Positions 1-5,166 of a DNA stretch of 5,166 bases are shown here, in pieces. The DNA is taken from assembly GCA_022865525.1 (NCBI GenBank), contig JALHSV010000258.1, positions 1 to 5,166 on the forward strand. Direction: 5' to 3'. Positions within the stretch are counted from its first letter, which is position 1. The number at the start of each line of letters is the position of its first letter. The notes beneath the pieces were generated by a model, which was not told the DNA's origin, searched no databases, and worked only from the letters and a program-made list of their open reading frames with translations. Position numbers and translations under genes: made by a program. The DNA comes from Thermodesulfovibrionales bacterium. Lineage in GTDB: Bacteria > Nitrospirota > Thermodesulfovibrionia > Thermodesulfovibrionales > SM23-35.

Positions 1-2
1 AA

Positions 3-1847
3 ATCCTGGGCACGGTTTACGAACGCTTCCTCGGCAAGGTCATCCGCCTGACCGCCGAACACCGGGCCAAGGTCGAGGAAAAACCCGAAGTACGCAAGGC
101 CGGCGGCGTTTACTACACCCCGGCCTATATTGTGAACTACATAGTGCAGAACACTGTCGGCAAGCAGATTGTAGGTAAAAGCCCGGCCGATCTCGCCGGC
201 AGCAAAACAAAACCCCCTTTCCGCGTCCTGGACATGGCCTGCGGCAGCGGCTCCTTCCTCCTCGGCGCCTATCAGTTCCTCCTCGACCATTGCCTGAAAT
301 GGTATTTGGCCAATCCTGCCAAAAAACACGCCAATGCCGTCTATCAGAACGCCAAAGGTGATACCTGTCTGTCCATCGGCGAACGCAAACGCATCCTCAC
401 CAGCCACATCTTCGGCGTTGATATCGACCGCCAGGCCGTGGAAACCACCAAGCTCTCGTTATTGCTGAAGGCCCTCGAAGGCGAAAACGACACTTCCCTC
501 TCCAAACAGATGACCCTCTTCCACGAACGCGCCTTACCGAATTTGTCTGATAATATTAAATGTGGCAATTCCCTCATCGCCTCCGACTTCTCCATGCTTC
601 CCGAAGACCTCGTCCGCGTCCACGCCTTTGATTGGCCCGCTCAATTCCCCGACGCCATGAAGGCCGGGGGGTTCGATGCCATCATCGGCAATCCGCCGTA
701 TATCCCAATCGAAGCAATGGAGGAAAAAGAGCGATTATATTACCAACGCTCCTACTCCCAGGTAGCAAGGAAGTTTGACACATCAATTGTCTTTATTCTG
801 CGTGCGTTGCATCTTGTGAAGCGCTCTGGATTCGTTGGTTATATTTCTTCAATCACATGGGAAACGGGAGAGAATTACTCTTTCCTTCGGAAACATATGT
901 TTACCGAACATGGCGTTTGTGAGGTCCTGAACTTGCCATTTGATACTTTTAAAGACGCATACGTTGACACTGGTATCTACATCCTTTATGGCCAACCCAC
1001 AAATTCCTATCGGATATACCGCTATCCAAAGAAGACAAAGATTACCTCGCTTGCAGACGCAAAATTCATCGATGTTGATGCCAGTTTAATCACAGCACCC
1101 GATTATCGTCTAGTCCTTAATCCAAGTGCCCAGACAATACTCATTCGGGCATCACAAAGCCCAAGATTTAAATATTTGGGTGAAATTACTAAGTCTACAC
1201 AAGGCTTGGCTGCAAATCGATTTGAGCGCAGTGATTCAGCCCAATCCGATGAGTGGTATCCCTTCGGCGAAGATGCTCAAGCCTATCGCTATGACCTAGT
1301 CGTCAAAGCTAGAACGTTCGCGTTCATGCACGATTATCAGTCACTGAAACAGTTCTATGAAGCTGAGTCTAAAATTCTTATTAGACGCATTATAAATCGT
1401 CAAGATCGACTTGATGCATGTTATTGTGATAAAAAAATGGTTTTTAAAAAAGACATCAATCCATTTGTGTTAACAAATGTTGCACTAAATCCTAAGTTTG
1501 TTCTAGGCGTCATCAATAGTCGTCTGCTTTCATATCTTTATGTGAACACATCAGCTATTGCCACGAAAGATGATTTCCGCCAAACAACACTCGCAGAATT
1601 TCGCCATCTACCTATTCCGATTTCTTATCACGATTCCCTTGCCGACAAAGCGCGACATGACAAATTGGTGGGGGTTGTAGAGAAGATGCTGGCAATGAAA
1701 CCAAAGCTGCGCAAGGCCACATCAGAATCCGAAAAAGCCGCATTGCAGAACGCCGTCACGACGACCGACGCGGAGATCGACCGCTTGGTGTACAAACTGT
1801 ATGGCCTGACGGAAGAGGAAATCAAAGTCGTGGAAGGTGAAAAATGA
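3..1847 (+). CDS. Eco57I-like restriction-modification N6-adenine DNA methyltransferase, C-terminal part (5' end outside window)
   Basis: Transfers a methyl group from S-adenosylmethionine to the N6 of adenine in a specific DNA site; members of this type IIG-like family usually also carry an N-terminal nuclease domain, which would lie left of the window. The frame is open from base 3, so the gene is cut by the edge; the in-frame GTG at 132 lies inside the conserved block and is not the true start. Numbering from the first visible codon: the family block VYERFLGKVIRLT (5-17), YYTP (37-40), SAM-binding motif I DMACGSGSF (77-85), acidic GVDIDR (138-143), CGNSL (187-191) and catalytic NPPY (230-233; bases 690-701). 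From about residue 385 to 540 comes a TaqI-like specificity domain, including FVLGVINSRLLSYLY and FRHLPIPIS. A charged helical tail ends in IDRLVYKLYGLTEEE. TGA at 1845-1847 overlaps a downstream ATG. Methyltransferase identity is clear; whether the whole protein is also a nuclease cannot be seen. Confidence 0.93.
   Translation: MLGTVYERFLGKVIRLTAEHRAKVEEKPEVRKAGGVYYTPAYIVNYIVQNTVGKQIVGKSPADLAGSKTKPPFRVLDMACGSGSFLLGAYQFLLDHCLKWYLANPAKKHANAVYQNAKGDTCLSIGERKRILTSHIFGVDIDRQAVETTKLSLLLKALEGENDTSLSKQMTLFHERALPNLSDNIKCGNSLIASDFSMLPEDLVRVHAFDWPAQFPDAMKAGGFDAIIGNPPYIPIEAMEEKERLYYQRSYSQVARKFDTSIVFILRALHLVKRSGFVGYISSITWETGENYSFLRKHMFTEHGVCEVLNLPFDTFKDAYVDTGIYILYGQPTNSYRIYRYPKKTKITSLADAKFIDVDASLITAPDYRLVLNPSAQTILIRASQSPRFKYLGEITKSTQGLAANRFERSDSAQSDEWYPFGEDAQAYRYDLVVKARTFAFMHDYQSLKQFYEAESKILIRRIINRQDRLDACYCDKKMVFKKDINPFVLTNVALNPKFVLGVINSRLLSYLYVNTSAIATKDDFRQTTLAEFRHLPIPISYHDSLADKARHDKLVGVVEKMLAMKPKLRKATSESEKAALQNAVTTTDAEIDRLVYKLYGLTEEEIKVVEGEK
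702..1640 (+). other. AT-rich target-recognition segment inside the methyltransferase gene
   Basis: Composition within this one gene changes abruptly just after the NPPY motif. Hand counts of 60-base lines give about 65% GC at 181-240 in the catalytic core, about 27% at 1441-1500 in the specificity domain and about 58% at 1741-1800 in the C-terminal tail. The frame is uninterrupted throughout. The segment matches the part of the protein that reads the DNA target, so the likely explanation is recombination that replaced the specificity domain between two conserved flanks. An alternative is relaxed codon selection in a fast-evolving domain, but the sharp left edge argues against it. The limits given are approximate. 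Confidence 0.6.
1832..1837 (+). promoter_or_regulatory. Shine-Dalgarno-like site before the ATGA overlap
   Basis: GGAAGG lies six bases before the ATG at 1844, inside the last codons of the methyltransferase gene. This spacing suits ribosome re-initiation on a coupled downstream frame. It is the main reason to take the short frame at 1844 seriously. Confidence 0.4.
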
Positions 1848-1937
1848 TGATGATGCCGCCCAATAGGAAAATTTGAGGATTGGACCCAAAAAGACAAAAA
1901 GCTGTCATTTGCCATCCATTCTTTTGCGGGGATTTAG
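1844..1937 (+). pseudogene. Possible decayed small gene coupled to the methyltransferase
   Basis: The methyltransferase TGA (1845-1847) overlaps ATG at 1844, the first of four tandem ATG codons (1844-1855), in the usual ATGA coupling pattern. The frame reads MMMMPPNRKI and stops at TGA 1874-1876. Removing one base from the AAAA run at 1868-1871 moves the reading into the frame starting at 1872, which continues FEDWTQKDKKLSFAIHSFAGI to TAG at 1935-1937. The continuation has ordinary protein-like composition, but I do not recognise it as a family. This could be a remnant of a partner gene of the restriction-modification operon, a real ten-residue peptide, or chance. A sequencing error in the A-run would give a frame of about 31 codons, still very short. 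Confidence 0.28.
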
Positions 1938-2169
1938 ACACAATTACCTCATGTCGACTTTTCCGTTCTTAAATTCAAAAAAGCCTGCTTGCAAACGTCA
2001 CCGGCCAAGAAACCTTGTAATCAGTCTTTTTTGCCTAATTCTCCGCTACACTTGCCGCCTGGTTCTGGCAAAGCTAATTTATAAAACCAAAACGACGGCT
2101 TGTCTAAAGAAACACGCTTAACCTCGCAACAAGGCGTTTGGAGTGCAAACTGGACATTTTGCATACTGC
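1938..2169. other. Spacer between convergent genes, no gene recognised
   Basis: This stretch separates the ends of the two facing genes. A plus-strand frame runs through it (ATG at 1951 to TAA at 2119-2121, 56 residues) but has no ribosome site, no recognisable domain and a composition typical of non-coding sequence, so it is not called as a gene. A run of six T at 2027-2032 follows only a weak four-base CAAG/CTTG stem, and TGCAAA/TTTGCA (2144-2149 and 2158-2163) can form a six-base stem without a T-tract. Neither is a convincing terminator, although transcription from both sides must end somewhere here. Confidence 0.5.
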
Positions 2170-4950
2170 TCAATCAATTTTCCGATTGGGTATCATATTA
2201 TCTGTAATCTTTTTGATCGCTTTCATTCCTGGATCCTTTACTCCAAAGTTATGCTTTACTAATATCATTTTAATAAGATATTTTATGTCTTCTAATGTTT
2301 GATGCGACACGTAACTATAGCGATACTGAGATAGGAGGGCTTGATATACATCCATAAGATAAAATGAGTTTTTTGATACAGATGCGATATAACTATGAAC
2401 CTGTGTTCTCCATTCACGTGGCTTTTGATTGATTAACAACAAAATCAAGCTATGCTTTATTAAATCGGTATTCTCATTATGTAACTGGTCGATTAGCAAC
2501 GAACCCATTTTACGAGAGAATAGATCATCCTGATACTTAAAAATCACACTTGCGGGTATAGCTGATAAAACTTGATTGAGTTTCATCTCTGGAGAATCAC
2601 TAAAAGTCCCATTCAGCTCAATAATTGTTCCTTCAAATGCCACATTTCCTCTGGCTGAAAGTATTGGGGACAAGGCAAAAATAAGCTTTGACACTTGTTC
2701 CATGGATTGCATAATTAACTTCAGTAAATTTCGTTTAATATTAGGATCAACATAATCACTATTTCGAAGAGCTCTTGCTCCAGCTGTTATTAAACATACT
2801 AGAGTGGTAAGTGAATACTCTTGAAGGATATTTTGAATTTCTTGGCGATAAGGTCGTGTCTGATCATAATTACGGTCGGCATATTGGTCTTTAACAGAAT
2901 CTGGCAATCGAGATTCTTTCACGCCATCACCTAGTTCAATTTGCATCTTCTCAAGACCTTCTTTCGAAGGTTTCCATTGAGCAAATTCATATGGATTCCA
3001 TTTGTTGGGAAAACCACATTTCTTATCGAAGATATCACTAGTAGATTGAATATCCTCTATCAATACTTTAAGGGCATCTTCACGTCGTCGATCAATTCCC
3101 GAATAAAACTCAATAATTTCTGGATATGAAACATACCGCATATTCTCAAGAATGAACTTAGCAAAATTCTTGTCATGGTGCATTCTTTGAGCAGTAAAGT
3201 AGAAAATCCAATATGAGAACCTGAAGCAGAAAAAACCTTCCCGCTCAACCAAAATATTATTACGATGGAGAACGTCAAATACAACTTGTGTATCAAGATC
3301 AATAATTTTTTCTTCACAAAACGACTGCAACCGTGCTAAAAATTCCAATCTGGAGAAATAATATTTTTCTTCCCTAATCATAGTTTCGCAAAAATAACCT
3401 AGTACATATTCACAATCCTTTAAGTCTGGCCGGACTTTGTATGTGGGGATATCATCTATATTGAAAAGAAGAAAAAGTATTCTGTCAATCAGCTCGGTAC
3501 GATTAACCGGGCTCTCATCAAAATCAACTTCCGAGGCTTTTAACAATGTTAAACAGTTCAATGGAGTTCGGGGAAGGTTCAGCACTTCTAAGTCTGAAAT
3601 GATTTTCGTCATGATTGAATCAACATCCCCGATGTATCTTTCGTTGTTATAGTCCGTAACAATCTTACGTACACAGCTCCTTGGAAGTGCCCAGAGGTGG
3701 AGTATTTCAAACTCCCTATCGAATTGATCTATATCAATAGTTAGTAAGAATTTAGCATCGTCGATAGTTTGCATTACAATGATTGGTATATCTTTGTAAA
3801 GAACACATAACTTCTGAAGAAGTATAAGTGAATTTTTCTCTATATTTGACCATGAGTCAAGAATAATACATTTAACATCCTTTATTTCACATCCAAGATT
3901 TTGTAACTCATTTCGGAAAGATTTCTCAATAGCATGAGCTTTCATGCCATTTGAATCAAGGTAAATCCAATATGACTCATTGCTACACCATGCTTCTTTG
4001 CAGAAGTAACGAGCTAAGCAGGTTAAACCATACTGAGGAAATGATTTTATTATTATGGATTTGGGATTTGAGATAATATCAGCCAAAACAATATTTGATT
4101 CAAGATCCTGACCAGAATTATTTTTGGATGAAATTTCGGGAACTTTATTTAAGATTGGTTCGACCCATACTTTTGGTTGAGTTGAAAACGAACGCAATGC
4201 ATCATCTAACTTTTTACTTAAATCACGACCCAAGGAATCATAGCTTACCTTGTTATGTTTAGGACTATCTTTATCAGTTTTTTCTTCAGATTTTTTGATC
4301 TTGATAATCCCATCGTCTGTGTCCGAAAAATTTACACCAGAAACAAAAATGTGGCGTTTTGTCCATTGCCTGTATACAATATCAATCACTCCATCACTGG
4401 GACTAACACTAATCATTGAATACCCAAGAGCACCGTCTTTGTTCGTTAAAAGTGGAGGTGCTGAACACTTGACTAAAAAAGAATCATTATGAATAGAATG
4501 CAACATATCTTGATCGTGACGATGTCCAGAAAGACATAAGGAAATATTTTTGTCCAATATTTTTTTGAGCTCAACTTGAGCCCAATCAACTAACCAATCA
4601 ATTGGATGATGCATAACAAGTATTTTCGTCCTTGCATTACAATGCAAATTCCATATTTGAAGTCTTCGAGTATCAATTGCGAGTCGCCCTTCATCAACTA
4701 TTTTTTTGTCACCCTTTATTAGCCCCCCACTAGAACATAAGGCAGAGTTCAGGCAATATATACCAATATTTCCACCGATATCCCATCCTGCTCCACTCAC
4801 TGCGGCACTTGATACACCCATATCTGCAAATCTTGATTCAAACGTGATGTAATTAGCGAATTTTTTAATGAAAATATTGTTTGGTTTAGAAATATAATTG
4901 TTGAAATCACTTTCTGGCAACCTTTGGGATACAACTCCCTCATGTTCCAC
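2170..4950 (-). CDS. Metallophosphoesterase fused to STAND-like NTPase, 5'-truncated candidate defence protein
   Basis: A 926-codon frame from GTG (4950-4948) to TGA (2172-2170). Residues 1 to about 200 are the C-terminal part of a calcineurin-like phosphoesterase: MHHPIDW (113-119) and SGHRHD (141-146; bases 4530-4513) supply the late metal-binding histidines. A charged linker (about 205-280) leads to a P-loop-like module: beta strand SIIIK then SFPQYGLT (303-310), where Leu replaces the Walker A lysine, and CIILDSW (361-367) as Walker B-like. NLPRTPLN (458-465) and a winged-helix-like block ending in FRFSYWIFYFTAQRM (576-590) resemble NACHT/STAND proteins. The remainder is mainly helical and could be a sensor region. 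No signal peptide or clear membrane span, so probably cytoplasmic. In such fusions the C-terminus is thought to sense a trigger and the N-terminal domain to act as effector. The gene is AT-rich (about 33% GC at 4081-4140). An in-frame PGNHD motif lies upstream of the GTG, so the natural start is lost and the phosphoesterase is probably inactive. Domain calls are by eye; the NTPase call is less certain than the phosphoesterase. Confidence 0.78.
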   Translation of the reverse strand: MEHEGVVSQRLPESDFNNYISKPNNIFIKKFANYITFESRFADMGVSSAAVSGAGWDIGGNIGIYCLNSALCSSGGLIKGDKKIVDEGRLAIDTRRLQIWNLHCNARTKILVMHHPIDWLVDWAQVELKKILDKNISLCLSGHRHDQDMLHSIHNDSFLVKCSAPPLLTNKDGALGYSMISVSPSDGVIDIVYRQWTKRHIFVSGVNFSDTDDGIIKIKKSEEKTDKDSPKHNKVSYDSLGRDLSKKLDDALRSFSTQPKVWVEPILNKVPEISSKNNSGQDLESNIVLADIISNPKSIIIKSFPQYGLTCLARYFCKEAWCSNESYWIYLDSNGMKAHAIEKSFRNELQNLGCEIKDVKCIILDSWSNIEKNSLILLQKLCVLYKDIPIIVMQTIDDAKFLLTIDIDQFDREFEILHLWALPRSCVRKIVTDYNNERYIGDVDSIMTKIISDLEVLNLPRTPLNCLTLLKASEVDFDESPVNRTELIDRILFLLFNIDDIPTYKVRPDLKDCEYVLGYFCETMIREEKYYFSRLEFLARLQSFCEEKIIDLDTQVVFDVLHRNNILVEREGFFCFRFSYWIFYFTAQRMHHDKNFAKFILENMRYVSYPEIIEFYSGIDRRREDALKVLIEDIQSTSDIFDKKCGFPNKWNPYEFAQWKPSKEGLEKMQIELGDGVKESRLPDSVKDQYADRNYDQTRPYRQEIQNILQEYSLTTLVCLITAGARALRNSDYVDPNIKRNLLKLIMQSMEQVSKLIFALSPILSARGNVAFEGTIIELNGTFSDSPEMKLNQVLSAIPASVIFKYQDDLFSRKMGSLLIDQLHNENTDLIKHSLILLLINQKPREWRTQVHSYIASVSKNSFYLMDVYQALLSQYRYSYVSHQTLEDIKYLIKMILVKHNFGVKDPGMKAIKKITDNMIPNRKID

Positions 4951-5046
4951 TAGATTGTTAGAAACAATGCTTTGAAAGATATCATGATTTCCAGGAACAC
5001 AAATTCGTTGACTCTTTGGTATACCTCTGGTATCACCCCATAATTT
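4951..5046 (-). pseudogene. Stranded N-terminal segment of the phosphoesterase with the GNHD motif
   Basis: Directly upstream of the GTG, the same frame stays open for 32 codons up to TAA at 5049-5047 and encodes RICVPGNHDIFQS. PGNHD (bases 4995-4981) is the hallmark metal-binding motif of calcineurin-like phosphoesterases and sits at the expected distance before the HH and GHRH motifs of the downstream frame. No ATG, GTG or TTG codon exists in this stretch, so it cannot normally be translated from its own start. The earlier D-x-H motif, and a GD motif at its usual distance, are missing: the three minus-strand frames from 5050 to 5166 contain neither. The GDT within KLWGDTRG is only about 17 residues before GNHD and is probably not the canonical GD. 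This is direct evidence that the gene once extended further right. Confidence 0.75.
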
Positions 5047-5166
5047 TTAGGTAGGAGTCTGGAGAACGTTTACTAATCTTTATTTTGGGGTTTTTAGATA
5101 TGGAAAAGCGCCTCACAACCTGATAAGATGGATTTGATGAAGAACCGCATCAAACCAAGAGGAGGC
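5028..5166. other. Foreign junction segment, possible insertion-sequence end
   Basis: Homology of the phosphoesterase gene stops somewhere in 5030-5050. The sequence here, read on the plus strand, begins TGGTATCACCCCATAATT; a TG start followed by a CCCC-containing tract is reminiscent of terminal repeats in some TG...CA-ended insertion sequences, but I cannot name a family. On the minus strand a frame open at the window edge ends GLMRFFIKSILSGCEALFHI before TAA at 5096-5094, and could be the C-terminus of a transposase or other protein. On the plus strand a frame begins MDLMKNRIKPRGG at 5128 without a ribosome site. Simple deletion or rearrangement would explain the truncation equally well. 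The matching terminal repeat would lie outside the window. Confidence 0.25.

Noticed and set aside
1628..1915. Minus-strand 95-codon frame across the end of the methyltransferase gene
   Set aside because: It is antisense to strongly conserved coding sequence, and its histidine run comes from the reverse complement of the ATG repeat.
1873..2121. Plus-strand 82-codon frame in the spacer
   Set aside because: It begins at TTG without a ribosome site, has no recognisable domain and overlaps the possible decayed frame; an internal ATG at 1951 also lacks a ribosome site.
2144..2163. TGCAAA/TTTGCA hairpin near the end of the phosphoesterase-STAND gene as a terminator
   Set aside because: The stem is only six AT-rich pairs and has no T-tract on either strand.
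2113..2170. Integron attC-like look around GCTTAAC and CAACAAGGCGTTT
   Set aside because: A GCTTAAC box fits RYYYAAC, but no matching GTTRRRY box with proper spacing and no imperfect palindrome between them was found.
1859..2190. Inverted similarity of 14 in 15 bases between 1859-1873 and 2176-2190, both coding for a PNRKI-like string
   Set aside because: One match of this size is roughly what chance gives in a 5 kb window, and it does not extend. The two copies lie at the start of one frame and the end of another, with no target duplication or other repeat signature.
3060..3317. Minus-strand 85-codon frame and small plus-strand frames inside the phosphoesterase-STAND gene
   Set aside because: They overlap a long uninterrupted coding frame, have no ribosome sites and show no recognisable domains.

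Overview
The window carries two large genes facing each other (convergent), with a short spacer between them and a broken junction near the right edge. It looks like a bacterial accessory region, probably a defence island. Nothing in the sequence identifies the organism firmly. The GC-rich ends of the first gene suggest a host of moderate to high GC, while most of the rest of the window is AT-rich and looks imported.

Left part (3-1847, + strand): the C-terminal 614 residues of a large Eco57I-like (type IIG or related) restriction-modification protein. It has a gamma-class N6-adenine DNA methyltransferase core (YYTP, motif I DMACGSGSF, motif IV NPPY) followed by a TaqI-like target-recognition domain. 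The start of the gene, where a nuclease domain would be expected, lies outside the window. Base composition changes sharply just after NPPY and changes back near the C-terminus, so the specificity domain looks like a swapped-in cassette.

Middle (1844-2169): a Shine-Dalgarno-like site and an ATGA overlap point to a translationally coupled second reading frame. It stops after ten codons. A one-base shift in an A-run would extend it by 22 codons, so it may be a decayed partner gene. The remaining roughly 230 bases hold no gene or convincing terminator.

Right part (2170-5046, - strand): an AT-rich gene for a large protein in which a calcineurin-like metallophosphoesterase domain is joined to a P-loop/STAND-like NTPase module with a degraded Walker A, then a long helical C-terminal region. 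This architecture suggests a nucleotide-binding immune sensor with a phosphoesterase effector. The best start codon (GTG, 4950-4948) lies downstream of an in-frame PGNHD metal-binding motif. The frame is closed by TAA at 5047-5049, and no phosphoesterase N-terminus is visible in any frame beyond it. The gene therefore appears to have lost its 5' end, perhaps through insertion of a mobile element whose edge lies near 5028-5050.

Together the window shows a restriction-modification enzyme beside a candidate phosphoesterase-STAND defence protein that has probably been disabled as a phosphoesterase.
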